From: Vermamoeba vermiformis | Lineage: Eukaryota; Tubulinea; Echinamoebida | Length of the DNA: 64,000 bases | Assembly (NCBI GenBank): GCA_045837725.1 | Contig: JBEWZL010000260.1 | Location: 434,001 to 498,000 of the forward strand | Direction of reading: 5' to 3' | Part shown: piece after piece, positions 1 through 12,059 of the stretch | Numbering within the stretch: the first letter of the stretch is position 1 | Layout: each line of letters begins with the position of its first letter | Notes under the pieces: generated by a model | Told to the model about the DNA's origin: nothing | Database searches by the model: none | What the model saw: the letters and a program-made list of their open reading frames with translations, nothing else | Program-made: the position numbers and the translations under genes

Positions 1-1029
1 CTCTGAATATGAAGCAGGTGAGTACCAAGACATTATTATTATTTATAAATACCTTATATGTTTAGGACATATTTCTATTGATTTTTTGTAATCGGCAATA
101 GCGCCAGGCAGATCTTCTTTAAGATACTTCAAAAAGCCCATATTATTGTACGTGACGTGCAATCGAATGTAGTTAGGAAATCTAACTATTAAGTCATCTG
201 TAGGATATATAATCAGTAATGTTATCAATAAATGAGATTAAAGTTTAATTTCCATTTTAGGTCCGGATGTAGAACTCATATTGTTACGCACCATAAATAG
301 ATAATTCAGCTTCAATATTTCCTGAATGCTCTCGTTCTAAAAATCCTCGGAAATGTCGAAATCTTGGCTCGTTAGGACTTAATTCGATCGCTTTTTCGAC
401 TTCCCTAACTGCGGCAGGAAAATTCTTTTTCATCCAATACTGCCGCGAATAAATAAAATGAAGGTAACCTGAATTAGGTGGCACTGTCTATAATGTTTTA
501 ATGACATTAATAAGGGTTTGCTTGTTAGTTCAAAATTACCTTTTCGGTCCTGCGCAATTCTAACAATGCACAAACTTTTTGTTTCGAGCTGTAATAGCAA
601 AAAGCACGTTCTTCTAATGCAATATAATCGTTTGGCCATAGAAATATAATTTTTGAGAGGAGTTCCTGAATTATTTTAAATTTTAATAAATTTCGACTTT
701 ATAATTTCGCATTATTTCGATCTTGGTGAATGAAATTGAAATTTTATACATACCTTTGCAGTGGACCAATTTTGCTGATAAACCTCATTGAGGGCGGCCG
801 AGAAAAGCATCGAGCGCTTCATGAAAAAAATTAATTAGTTCTAATTAATTAATTTTGCCGTATAACGTCATGTAAAACTCACCAAGCCTAATGTATTGTC
901 TTTTATGACATTGAGCATCGTTTTTGAAGTGCATCCGAAATCGAATGCCTCGAGGCAACTTAGTAATTTACAGATCTGCACGTTTATCTCCTTCGGCAAA
1001 TCTTCTATTAAAGACTTTATAATATTCAT
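1..1029 (-). CDS. F-box and TPR protein, 3' end cut by the window
   Basis: Starts at the ATG read leftward from 1029 and runs off the window at base 1. The first exon encodes an F-box-like segment (EDLPKEINVQICKLL near residue 9, then a C/F-rich helix). After a roughly 70-nt intron come helical repeats with TPR character, such as AVREVEKAIELSPNEPRF (about 365-430) and GAIADYKKSIEICPKH (about 60-120). I could follow five exons joined by GT...AG introns, all in frame. F-box proteins normally recruit substrates to an SCF ubiquitin ligase through Skp1, and the TPR part would be the substrate-binding side; that role is inference. The F-box is a diverged match, the TPR assignment is firmer. The nearest family members would be FBXO-type F-box/TPR proteins. 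Confidence 0.7.
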
Positions 1030-1316
1030 GGTGTTATTATCAGGTTAGAATTTTGGATCCTTTGCTGCGCTACCGAAACTTGCTTCGATCAGATTTCATA
1101 AACCCGTCTTTTTGCAAGATGCGTGTTTGATCGTATTAAAAATAAATAAATATGAATGTTCCGTATTGCTCTTCGTCTATTTCAAAAGAAATTAAAATTT
1201 TCGTTCAAAACTCCTTGAAATTTGTCCAATGAAAATTTAACCGCACGCAGTAAGTGTTGTATACCACACAACGACTATAATATGAAATTTTATATATTGT
1301 TTTAAAAGGTCATTCG

Positions 1317-2591
1317 TCACAGATCCGCTTCGAAGACGTACATTCCGAATTTCTCGATCGGTGCCTGGATCTTCTTGTGAAATTCTTCGCCAAACTCTGT
1401 ATCGAATTTGATATCAACAAGTGCACAATCCTTCTCTTTGGCAATGTAATAATGATGGGCAATACTTCGGTAGAGCAGATCTGGGCTAATAGATCTGATG
1501 CCAATAACCCTTCAGATCCGACGTGTTAGCGCATTTGCAGTAATATTACAAAGCATCTATATCACATACCATTTGCTTGTAGAGTCTCCTCTCGAGCAGC
1601 TAATGATCTCCACACGTTTACCATAAGCGTAGGTACTTATGGGTTGGTTCGGATCTGCTCGTTTGTTGACGTAGAACTCGGCACCTTTTTTTTCTTCGGC
1701 AAGTAGCGCATCTAGTTGTGGCAAGTAAACTGACCATCCAGCAACAAAGTATTTGTGTTTAGAGAATACAGGATGACTTTGTATCAGTGCGAACAGATCT
1801 GAGGCTGACACGCGTTCAAATTCTCGATCGGCATCTGCTTGCGAGATCTCGAGAAGGGAGGCAAAATTTTGCGCTTGCTCCATGTTCAAAAATACGCAGT
1901 AGTGATAATCAGCGTTCTTTAATAGCAATTTCTCCGCCATTCTCTGACCAGTTTTCGTTAAAAAGGATAGGGAAGAAATAATATACTTACAATACTTCCG
2001 TAGTTGTCGCTACCTGTCGAATAACGGTATAATTTTGCTCCTCGTTCTCGAGCAATCACTTTGCAATAGTCCAATAACGTTGTCTAACGAGTAATGAGAA
2101 TCAGATCGCGGTTGTGTAATTTTGACTTCTCTGCTTACGCCTAAATTCTTCTTTCTATGATCAGGATGCACTCTAGTGCCCTCAATCCACGCGGTTTTGC
2201 CTTCGTCAATAAATCTGACGTTCGTAAAAGCCAAAACCTTCGCATCTTGATCTTGCAGAGCCAACGGCACGCTCTAAAAATTTAAATAATTATTACATAA
2301 TTATCCTTATTATTAGTTAGTTGCTAATTTAGGCTTAGAGGCCCAATTTACGATACGCATTAGTTTCGTTTAATTTTAAACGGAACCTACCTCACTCGTA
2401 TTCAGCCAATGAGGAAAAGCATCAATTACGTAATCATAATCATGTACATGCCCTTTCCACGTTGCAGCGGCAATTTCTTTTACTGCTGCGTGATCCTCAA
2501 TTGTCATTACACGGATCGTGTATTCAGATGTTGGTAGTATTGCACTGGCCATCGTGTCTTTGGTATCCAAAACAGAAAATAAGTTTCGCAT
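1317..2591 (-). CDS. GNAT-family N-acetyltransferase, NAT16-like
   Basis: Several exons encode an N-terminal acetyltransferase core: IRVMTIEDHAAVKEIAAATW (beta1-alpha1), then IEGTRVHPDHRKKNLGVS, the acetyl-CoA binding motif A that follows a beta4 strand in GNAT enzymes. A long C-terminal half (about 1317-1945) includes FVAGWSVYLPQLDALLAEEK and ends EKFGMYVFEADL before TGA at 1317-1319. This two-part layout resembles vertebrate NAT16 (histidine N-acetyltransferase), but the substrate cannot be read from sequence. The splice just after motif A (near 2125-2060) is not clean: the expected junction in frame would need a non-canonical acceptor or a one-base shift. The start could be 2591 or the internal Met of MASAILPTSEYTI. 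Confidence 0.7.
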
Positions 2592-2745
2592 TAACGAATG
2601 TCATCGATATCATTGTCGCTGACACGTGCAGCGAAGCTCAAAAGAAGATTCTATTGTGCGAATGTTCGCAAAACAAAAAAGTGCGCAAATCAGTTTCTTA
2701 TTATTGGTAGTAGCATCACAAAGCTACTGTTGATATATCTAATCT

Positions 2746-3124
2746 TTAGAGTAGCTGAGTGCTAGTGAAGGACTCAGGCGTTTGACGCAGGAATGGTGCA
2801 TTCGAATCCAAGAGAAAACGGTGCATTGAATACAAAACTGCATCTGCACTTTCAGAACTTTCGTTGTTGACCACATACAACAACGGAGCCTTGTTGAAAT
2901 GCTTCACTGATACCAGACGACAAAGTGCCGGCACCCAAACAAAAAACAGGAAATGCCCTCTTGCACTTCAAGCCAAATTCAGATTCTAGAATGGTAACTG
3001 AGGCACATATATTAAGCTCGTAAATTACCGGTAAAACGCCTTGATCCAATTTTTTTGCATAAGATTCAAAATGTTGGCATAATTTTTCTTTTTGTTGCTT
3101 TATGCCCAGCAAAAAACCACACAA
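2746..3124 (-). CDS. possible small gene, unrecognised
   Basis: Two overlapping minus-strand open frames lie here. One covers 2852-3124 (CGFLLGIKQQKEKLCQHFES near its start). The other covers 2746-2940 and reads KHFNKAPLLYVVNNESSES, ending at 2746. Their composition is protein-like (charged helix, then mixed), but neither begins with ATG and I could not find a GT...AG intron that joins them in frame. It may be the 3' part of a small spliced gene whose first exon lies upstream (3125-3250), or chance open frames. I do not recognise the family. Confidence 0.25.
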
Positions 3125-3728
3125 TTAGTAGTTACTTATTCATACAACAAAAAATTTCCTCGCTCCTCCAGAAGTGGGATCCAGATTAGTTGATTAACTC
3201 CTGCTCTGCGAATTCTCAAGCAACAAGCGATACTTAAATTCCGTTGTTGAAGATCTACAGATGCACCTGTACCATTGTTCACGAAATGCGAATTACGGCC
3301 AAATTTGTAAGTAAATTTAGAACGTTTCGATCGCTTTACGTAACCGCTAGTTTTTCCGTGTAGGCCCGAAAGCGTGATTAGCTTCCAAACAATATGACAT
3401 GTTCAATGCATGCATTTCGCATCACTCTTACCGTGCTTGAGTTCATGCAAGCTAGAGTTGATCCAGAAAACCACCGTATACCGAGATTGACAGATCTTGG
3501 AAGTTAGTGCCTCACGTCACCTCCGTGGACTTGACTGCCATAGAATATCGCTCGTTATACTTGAGTAAGGTGAGCATAACTTCATATAATCAGTTCTCTT
3601 GTTTCCAGTCTGATAAACCACCCCAACGAATACTCGACTTGGAATGGAATCACGTGGTTTTTCGTTAAGAGCAATCCTGAGTCGAGATTGTCAATTTAAC
3701 TTTCCGCACCTACCATTCACCACAACTG
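3125..3728. other. intergenic, upstream of 7TM copy A
   Basis: About 600 bases ahead of 7TM copy A. Another ATG at 3644 opens a short frame different from the signal peptide frame that starts at 3729, so I treat it as leader. I see no RNA gene, repeat or mobile element. The promoter of copy A should lie here but I cannot pick out its elements. Confidence 0.4.
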
Positions 3729-5707
3729 ATGCTCCGTTCAATCGTTTTCTTAACCGTACTAGTCCTATTAAGCTGGACCGACAGCGTACGAGCGGATATG
3801 CTCGTACAGGCCGTCAATGGAACTCAGTACAACATAACTGCTTTGCAAATAGTATATTCAGGTACGTATTATTAGCTAGCACTATACTAGAATTATAGCG
3901 ACATCCAACCATTTCGACCCCAATTTCTTTTCGGCACAATTTTAAATTGACTTACTTAAAAAAACGCACAAAATTACTCTAGAATCGTGACTTAGTATTA
4001 ATTTCCTACAATATTCCAATACTGTATAGTGAATTAGTGATTACCGACGTAATTATTATTATTTGCTTTCGGTAAAGCGTTTACCAAATATGGAAGTAAC
4101 TAACATCTAATGTCGCTCAGGCAACCCAACTCCGCTCATGGAAGCCTCTTTAACCTCCGTAGTTACGAACGCTGTAGATCAAGTTCAAGGCAAGATTTAC
4201 ATCATTCGTTCCAGTTTGCCTGTCGAAAAACAGATCACATCTGCCGAGCAAAATGGAGCCGTTGCAGCTGTCGTTATTTCGCCGATATATTGTAAGTACG
4301 CTCCCGTTGTACGGTATTTACTAACGGCATCACTAGTCGTCCCAGGCTATTTAATGTATCGCATGAACGATAAAAAGTTAGCGGCAAACATTTCAATCCC
4401 TGTGTTTGAAGTTCCCGTGGAAGACGGCAAGAAACTATGGTCTATGTTTAATGGCAATCAAATTCTGAACGTTACTTTAATGCCTAATCGTACGTAATCG
4501 CAAACTGATTCGGTTTGATGATCCGACCAATTTACTTGAGCACTAAAATAATCTTTGTAGAAATTGTGAACCCCTGGACAACAGTATTCTCATCAGGAGC
4601 AATTATATTCAACTCAGGTAGGTTAAACGTTTTTCCCGAGCCAAAAATAGATTTGAATTTTTCCTTTTTTAGTATTTCTTTGCTTATTCGCGTTGGCGAA
4701 TATCGGACTCGCTATTTGGAAATTAACTTTGTTCGTACGATTCTACGGCGGCTTCCGATCGTCCATGGCCTTATACGTCCTCTCGATAGAAATTTTTTCA
4801 AACCTAGGTAAGCGTTCAGTGAACTAGTCATTTAATACTTTTAACTGTCTAACGCTTTATTCTAGTCCGCTTTATTGCATACATGGATAATCAAGGCACA
4901 TTTGGGCTCTATCCTGAATGGGCTGTTCAAACACTGATGGAGCTCTCGATCCCGTTTGCGATCTCGTCGTACATATTGTTCACATTGTACTGGCACGAGA
5001 TGATGACCAATGCTACTATTGTCGTGCATCCATTCATCACCAAGATGAAGATTCCGTTCTTTGTTCTTTCAGCCGTTCTCGTTGCGCTTCAAGTGATCAG
5101 ATCTATTATTAGAAATGCAACGACACTCGAGTTCAACTTCAACATTGTGACAGGTAAGTTACTAGTCTCTTATATACCATGCGATGTCTAATAATATTAC
5201 ATCTTAGCCGCTGTGTATCTCGCCGTGTTGGTCGGTCTGATGATCTTCTACGCGGTGACGGGTGTCAAAGTATTGAAGAGGCTGCACACGAGCAAACACC
5301 CAGGACAACTCAATAGAGTGAGTCAAGGCGCCTATTAGTCACTTATATACTTTGGTCTAATTACATTTTTGTACTAGACCACTCGAAGAATTCTCGTTGG
5401 CGGTGCTTGCTTGTTGCTTTTTATCCTTTTAGCGATTCTATTTATCACTGGCGCTCCTTATAAACCAGTCGGTAGGTCACCTTCGTGCCATATATAATTA
5501 ATTCACTGTCTAATGTTCCATTTAGCTCTTCCAATCGTGTGGTCACTATTCATGGTCATCTTTGACTGTGCTTCAGTGATGAACATTCTTGCCTTCGAAG
5601 TACCAGCAAGTCACTCATCGAGATCTGGTGGTTCAACCTCAATCAAGCGTAACAGCGCGGCTAACACGGGTTCGGGGTCGGCTTCGGCTGCATCCACCGC
5701 ACTTTAA
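3729..5707 (+). CDS. PA-domain seven-transmembrane protein, copy A
   Basis: First of four tandem plus-strand paralogues. ATG at 3729 gives a signal peptide (MLRSIVFLTVLVLLSW) followed by VQAVNGTQYNITALQIVY. Exons 2-3 (4121-4291, 4337-4489) encode a protease-associated (PA) fold: AEQNGAVAAVVISPIY and ISIPVFEVPVEDGKKLW are the usual PA core strands. A short linker exon (4561-4617) leads to seven hydrophobic helices with FVRFYGGFRSSMALYVLSIE, YWHEMMTNATIVVHPFI and SVMNILAFEVP, then a Ser-rich cytosolic tail. Exon ends are almost all phase 1. Topology and spacing recall plant TOM1/THH1-type 7TM proteins, a resemblance I infer from pattern only. Likely a plasma or endomembrane receptor-like protein; the ligand is unknown. 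Introns are 45-260 nt with GTAAGT-like donors. Confidence 0.85.
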
Positions 5708-6327
5708 CTTACGAAAGCGGTAACGTTCCTAATTTTTATTATTTTTTCAACAATGTACAAATGCCACAATAAACAACAAATTATATTATTAATGTAACGA
5801 ACTTAGGCAATAGAAGACTCTAGGCCATTCAGCAACGCTTGAATACCCGGGAAGGTAGTGAACTTTATTTAATGTTTCCTAGGTTTAGGAAATTGTGGTG
5901 TGCAAAATAATAGCATTGGTGAGTTATTATTAACAGTAATACGGTAGATAAAAGTCGCTACATCATCGTTTTTATTTTTTCAAATATTCCAATTTTTTTA
6001 ACCGCCGCAGAATTGATAATCGTTTTAGCAGGCCTCAATGTACGAACGAAAGAGAATATGACTATTGGAGATCTCTGCCATTTCCCTCGCTTGCAATTCG
6101 GTCTGACAGATTCGAGACGAGAAAAGATCGGGACTCGCGAGTCCCGTATACGAATCGACTTCTTTGCGATGTTTTACGATAGATAACACATATTAGTCAC
6201 GCGTCATAACTAAGCCACTGGATTCCCAAACCGTCCGGCTCCAAAAATGAGGTCGGTTGGTGACTTTGCTAATTTTACCCAGATCCACAAAACAACCATA
6301 ACGCGAAACACAACCCAACTTAAACAA
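5708..6327. other. intergenic between 7TM copies A and B
   Basis: About 620 bases, A/T-rich in its first half. An ATG at 6247 is in frame with copy B and would add 27 residues before the signal peptide; I prefer the Met at 6328, which starts a normal signal sequence as in copy A. No other gene or repeat seen. Confidence 0.4.
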
Positions 6328-8410
6328 ATGCTCCGATCAATACTTAGTATCACATTGATAGTAGTACTATGGCATAGTACCCTCACGAAGGCAGATCTGG
6401 TAGTACAAGCTGTAAACGGTTCTCAATATGACATCAAATCGCTTCAAATTATTTACAAAGGTAAGAATAACGATATCGTTATTATAACAATAGTATATGA
6501 TAGTATAAAGAGGTATTGCTAATAGAGACTATTCGATTGAATCGGAATAGTTTTCCCGATCGAGTTCAATTTCGATTTTTTTATCCCAAATTGACACTTT
6601 ATTCGACTATTTTGTATAGTTTAACCAATAACCACCCTTGTTATACTCGAACTGAATCAATGGATGCGATGTCATTGCCTTTTTAGTAAAAACTTATGAC
6701 ACTAAACAATGTTATACAGGCAATCCGAGCCAGCCAATCACAGACTCATTTGTTTCAACGGTGACGACATCGATTGGCCACGTTCAGGGCCTCGTCTACG
6801 TCATTCGGTCGAGCAAACCTGTCGAAAATGATATCTCGATTGCGGAGATTAATGGTGCGAAGGGCGTTATTGTCGTCAGTCCGACGTTTTGTAAGTACAA
6901 CTTTTTCTTCGAATATAAGATAATAATTCTTTAATAAAAGATGATGCCGGGTACTTAGGCTATCGAATGAACGATAAAAAAATAGCAGCAAACATTTCGA
7001 TCCCAATTTTTGAAGTGCCTCTCGAAGACGGAAGAATTCTTTGGTCGTTAGTGACAAGCGGCCAAATTACTAATGTCACTATAATGCCCGACGGTATGTT
7101 AAATAATGCTCATAGGGCTTAAATTCCACTTCTTTATAATCTTTTGCACGTTAATTAATCTCGAATGTATCTCGTGTGACAATTTCGCGTTCTATTTTTG
7201 CATCGTTAATGAATTGATTAATTAATGACTATTATTTAGTGATTGATAACCCGTGGGTGCCTGTACTCGAATCAGGAGGTGCCATATTCGATTCAAGTAA
7301 ATACCGTTAAATATATAATAATGATTGATTTTGACACCTAATGTATTTCCTTTTATAGTATTTTTATGTGCTTTCACGGGCACGAATCTCGCGCTGGGGA
7401 TTTGGAAAGTAGTCTCGTACGTGCAATACTACGGTGGCTTTCAATCATCCATGGCCTTGTACGTCCTTTCCATTGAGCTCTTTTCCAACCTCGGTAAGTG
7501 ACACTTGACACGAATAATTTTTTTCACCCGCACTTTCTAACGCTCGTTCAGTCCGTCTTCTCGCGTGCTTTGATCCGCAAGGCGGTTACACGCTGTACCC
7601 TGAGTGGGCCGGTCAAACACTGATGGAGCTCTCGATCCCGTTTGCGATCTCATCGTACTTGTTGTTCACGTTGTACTGGCACGAGATGATGAACAACTCC
7701 TCGGTCTTGATCAATCCGTTCATCACTAAGATGAAGATCCCGTTCTTTTTGTTGGCAGTGGTGTTGGTCATTCTTCAAGTCATCAGAACGATCATCAGAA
7801 ACGCGACAAACCTCGAGTTCAACTTCAACGTTATCACAGGTGCGCGTTACTATTCGACACTGTAATGCGTACTAACACAATCATATAGCTGTCGTGTACC
7901 TTGTCGTCGTACTTGCACTGTTCATCTTTTACATGGTGACAGGTGTCAGAGTGTTGAAGCGATTGAAAGAGAGCCGAGAGTCTGGCAGAAACGTCAGATT
8001 GAACAGAGTACGTCAAATAAGATAGATAATATCAGTCTTTACTTAATTACTTGTATTAGGCTACCACAAAAATTCTCGTTGGCGGCAGCTTTTTATTGCT
8101 GTTCACTCTAATGGCCGTGTTTTTCATCACCGGCCTGCCCTACAGACCAATCGGTAAGTCCTCATAAGCACCTTATTGCTTCGCGACTGTCGCCTTCTTA
8201 ATATTAACGGCATCATTAGGTCATATTGTTATTTGGACGCTGTATATTTCCGTGTTCAATGCGGCCTCGATGATGAATATTTTGGCCTTTGAAATACCTT
8301 CTGTTAAGTCCTCTAAGACGAACTCGCATCGATCTTCGAATAAGCGAGACTCAAAAAACACTAATACGAACACTAATACCAATACCGAGCCTCCTTCAAC
8401 CGTTTTATAA
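6328..8410 (+). CDS. PA-domain seven-transmembrane protein, copy B
   Basis: Signal peptide MLRSILSITLIVVLWHSTL matches copy A closely at both ends. The PA part follows: VQAVNGSQYDIKSLQIIY, then AEINGAKGVIVVSPTF and ISIPIFEVPLEDGRILW (exons near 6721-6890 and 6937-7092). The linker exon carries NPWVPVLESGGAIF. The membrane part keeps YYGGFQSSMALYVLSIELFS, FTLYWHEMMNNSSVLINPFI and SMMNILAFEIP. The tail after helix 7 is Ser/Asn/Thr-rich with repeated NTNTNTNT. Intron positions and phases match copy A, so this is a tandem duplicate. The reading frame is open throughout in the exons I followed, so the gene looks functional. Function inferred as a receptor-like protein; nothing here shows the signalling partner. 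Confidence 0.85.
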
Positions 8411-8748
8411 TAATGTAATTTGTGATACGGATCAAGCTAGTAAATGTAAAATAAGTTAAATTTCTATTACCCTAACCCAGGAGTCAGAGTCAAGTGCCGA
8501 TGTTTGGATTTGATCTTTAAGCGCAAAACAGTGGCTAAAGAATACGGCGTAAAAATTTATTTAAATGTTCGAATCACAACAGGACTTGAGATGTCACCGG
8601 TTGACATCCATGGTCCAAAAGACTCCAAGGTTCACCGGTTGAGGTAGTACTCAACTTATTTTCGGCTCTAAACCACAATCCTTAAGAATACTACTAGTAG
8701 CGAGCAGATCGTTGCAACGCTTATTTACAAATTTCAGCCTACGCAAAA
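8411..8748. other. intergenic between 7TM copies B and C
   Basis: About 340 bases with no gene that I can support. It contains a short inverted pair of CACCGGTTGA-like words near 8597-8642, too weak to call a regulatory element. Confidence 0.35.
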
Positions 8749-9577
8749 ATGCTAAACAAATGGTCCCTAGCTTACTTTAGCGTATTTTATATTTGTCCTA
8801 TGCCATATAATAGGCGCTGAAGCGATATTAATTGTACAGAGTGTCAACGGAACCAAATACGAAATCGACGCAATTTAGATTATTTATCGCGGTAAGTATA
8901 ATTGCAGCATTTTCCAATGATATTATGGATCTATAAAGAGATTTCAAATCAGTTCGAACAAAACGCATCTGAAAAAGAAATAACCCCAAAATCCACTTCT
9001 CGCTAAACAAATACAAGTAATAAGTGTATTAGATTGTATACTAATAATCTTTAATGTACGTTAGGTAATCCAACACTTCCGTTAGCGGAAGCAGTGACAC
9101 TTGCCACCACGACAAATTTTAATGAAGCGAATGGTTTAATATACATCATGAATTCGAATTTACCAGCAGAAAAGGACGCTTTTGAAGCGGAGAAAAACGG
9201 GGCGGCGGCAGTAATCGTAATTTCGACAACTTTTTGTAAGATCGGATCTTCAAAGAATGAAACAATTGCTCCGTCAACTCAATGACTTATCTAATCCCTG
9301 TAGATACTGATCGTTGAATATTTAGATGAACCTGGGTTTTTGGTCTCCGTGTAAATGACAAGGTCACCGCAGCAAATTTGGCTATTCCGGTCTTTGAAGT
9401 GCCCGTGCTAGACGGTCAGATTCTGTGGCCTTTAGTGGATAGCAATCAAGTTGCCAATGTGACTTTAATGCCCTATAGTACGTAGAAATGTCGTTATTGT
9501 ACAGAGCTCTAACGATCGCCGAAGATAGGGAGAACGAGTGGATTGTGGTCATTTCTGGAGAGAAACAGAAAATAAAG

Positions 9578-9907
9578 ACGCCCGGCCGAGAACCGCCCCT
9601 CCCCCCCACAGACCCACCCCCCGGGCGCCCCGAGGGCCGACCGGGCACCGCCCGAAAAGACGCCGCGACCAGAGACAGGACGAGCGGCGACGCCCGCGAA
9701 GCCCACGAAGCGACGAGCCCGCACAAGAGACCCACCCCCCACCCAACAACCCCCCCCCCCCCCACACCCCCCCCCCGCCCCCACACAGTCCGGACGGCCA
9801 GCCGCTCAAAACCCCCCCGCCCCCCCCGCCGCTTCCGTGAGCCCAGCTCAGGCGCCCCCAGGCTCGGACCGCCCCACCCCACCGAGCACGCGCAAGGGCG
9901 GCGTCTG
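9578..9907. repeat. C-rich, low-complexity block inside copy C
   Basis: About 330 bases of extreme G/C content with long C runs (about 9750-9780) in otherwise A/T-rich DNA. On either side the sequence is ordinary. It sits in the intron between the PA and membrane halves. Long open frames on both strands come only from the absence of A/T-rich stops and are not genes. It may be a sequencing or assembly artefact, or foreign low-complexity DNA. Confidence 0.75.
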
Positions 9908-10652
9908 ATCTGGAATTTGGCAATTTGGAAATATTTTGGAAAAGGGAATTGGAATTAGTTTATTATTCTATTTTCATTAAGTTTGAAAATACGTATTCAA
10001 GACGTTGTCAAAAAACTTGTAAACAAATTGTCTCGAGTTTAAAGTTTGATTTAAATTTTTCCATGTTGTTTGGCTGCACGTAGAACTTCGTCCCTCAGTT
10101 CTTCAGGCGCAGTAATCGCCACGTCAGGTATTAAAGCATGATTTCCATATATAAGCGGCGGCTCTAATAGTATGGTAGTATTTTTATGTGCATTTTCGCT
10201 TGTGAATATGGGCTTGGCCTGCTGGAAGATTGCTGAATTCGTTCGTCACTACGGAGGATTTAGAACATCGATCGCTCTTTACGTTCTCTGTATCGAAATG
10301 TTTGCTAATATAAGTAAGTGCAAAACGGTAATAAGAGCTAAATCTAACCGTTCTTCAGTTCGGGTCATCTACAGTTTGAACTTTTCACCCGCTGCCCAAC
10401 TGTACCCTGAATGGGCGTCACAGTTCTTCACTGAACTTTCGTTACCATTTGCAATCGCTTCGTACATGTTGTTCACAAGGTACTGGCACGAGATGATGAC
10501 TAATGCCACAGTTGTCGTGCATCCATTCATCACCAAGATGAAGATCCCGTTCTTCGTTGCTAGTGCCCTACTCGTGGGCCTGCAAATAGCCAGATCCATC
10601 GTTAGAAACACCACCGAAGGAGATTTCTCGGTCGCGACATGTAAGTTAATAA

Positions 10653-10666
10653 TTGACACGTGTCAA
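10653..10666. repeat. TTGACACGTGTCAA palindrome in an intron of 7TM copy C
   Basis: Perfect 14-base palindrome inside the intron 10641-10700. Related palindromes occur in introns of unrelated genes in this window. Confidence 0.6.
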
Positions 10667-11165
10667 GCAAAGTGTCAAAGATTGACATTTGTACTCGCAG
10701 CTGTCATCTACCTCACCGTCATCCTCGCTGAAGTAGTGTTCTACGGCATTACGGGCACTAAGCTATTGAAGCGACTGCAGCACAGCAAGCACTTGGGTCG
10801 TGCGGTAAACCTCCGAAAGGTACGCGGTCATTGATTGGCGCGTACAAGTGCTAATTCATTCGCGTTAGAGTACGATCAGAATTATGGTTGGCATGGGCTT
10901 CGCAGTGATCTTTGCTGCCATCACATCGCTATTTGTGGCTCGTATTCCTTACCGCCCTATTCGTAAATTCTCGGGTCAGATCTGCTTAGAATTATTTTTT
11001 CTTACTGATTTATTTTTAGCGTTCTTTGTGGTATGGGGCGTACTTTCGGCAATGTTGGTTGCAGCCTCGTTGATGAACATCATGGCTTTTGAATTGCCGT
11101 CAAAACATTCTTCTAAAACAAGCTCCAAAGGAACAACAATGAACCAACGGTCATCAACTGTATAA

Positions 11166-12059
11166 AATCTGCTACTACCTCCTAAAATGGCCTGCCTTGT
11201 ATTAGCAAAGCATCGGTACTGCTGGGTTACGGCCAATTGTAAAATTTTTTGTAAATTCTAGATTAAAAAAATATGCTAAATTAGACGATCGCATATATTA
11301 TAATAAGCTAAGGTAACCCTTAACGTTGATAAAAAATTAGAAAAAAATAAAATATTGATTTCAATTTTTTAAAATTAATATAGTAATTATTAGAGTGAGG
11401 GTTTTTTTTTTTTTTTTTTTTTTTTTTTAATCAGCGGTGTGCACATGCTTAAAACGTTGTAATTACGACGGCGACTTGATCCTCCTCCTCAGGATTAACC
11501 TGAACGTGATTTAAAAAATCCATGGATAACTAAATTAATACGTACAGCAACATTGCCCGGAGCAATTAGCGTCGGAATATTCGAATTCACAGCGAGTGAA
11601 GAATTCCGACATAGCCCTGGTTGACATGTGACAGGTGACACGTGTCTTGCCGAAGAGGAAAACGAAGCAATGCTACAACCGCCATTGTCGTTGTTTTAAC
11701 AAACAGAGCACCACAACAAGCTTGGTTTGTTAAATTATTTTTTCTTTTTATTTTTGTTTTACTTGTAAATACAAGGGGCGTGTCTCTGGTTAGTCTGGTG
11801 TGACCCCACGCCAACTACATGCCCTCAATAAACGCGTGCCAGATTTACCCCCCACGAGCGTGAAGCGCAATATTCCGGAATCACTTTCATTAGGGACAAA
11901 CATGGAGAAATTTTATTTTAAGGGCATTGCCACCGGGAATGTTTACCCCGAGCCATTTTTTCATTATTTGTTTACAGCACGCAGCAGAAGGCCTCTTCAA
12001 GCCGTCATCTTTAGCACGAGAGATCCTACAATTATTTTTGCAGCGCTTGTCTCGTTAAA
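11166..12059. other. intergenic between 7TM copies C and D
   Basis: About 890 bases. It holds a run of 27 T (11402-11428) and a TGACACGTGTC palindrome near 11636. A 98-codon open frame at 11800-12096 overlaps the start of copy D in another frame and shows no family features, so I do not call it. The promoter of copy D is presumably here. Confidence 0.4.
11402..11428. repeat. poly-T run
   Basis: Uninterrupted run of 27 T between copies C and D, following an A/T-rich segment after the end of copy C. Its exact length may be unreliable. Confidence 0.8.

Larger units (their letters stand above)
8749..11165 (+). pseudogene. PA-domain seven-transmembrane gene, copy C, damaged in its 5' half
   Basis: Same layout as its neighbours but with faults in the PA half. 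Exon 1 starts MLNKWSLA like copy D (MSHKWSLF), then needs a frame change before the mature segment, and has TAG where the other copies have CAA or CAG, just before IIY. Exon 3 needs another frame change ahead of VNDKVTAANLAIPVFEVP. The intron after the PA part is swollen to about 600 bases by the C-rich block at 9578-9907. From 10172 on, the membrane half is intact and very close to copy D: YGGFRTSIALYVLCIEMF, YWHEMMTNATVVVHPFI, ASLMNIMAFELPSKHSS, ending TAA at 11163. Either a young pseudogene or a real gene with local sequence errors near a hard-to-read block. Confidence 0.7.

Noticed and set aside
2745-2830. tRNA-like TTCGAATCC word near 2808
   Set aside because: The flanking bases do not form a five-pair T stem or an acceptor stem.
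9488-9958. Long open frames on both strands in the C-rich block (about 9490-9960)
   Set aside because: They arise from lack of A/T-rich stop codons in a low-complexity region; composition is Pro/Arg/Gly only and no domain is visible.
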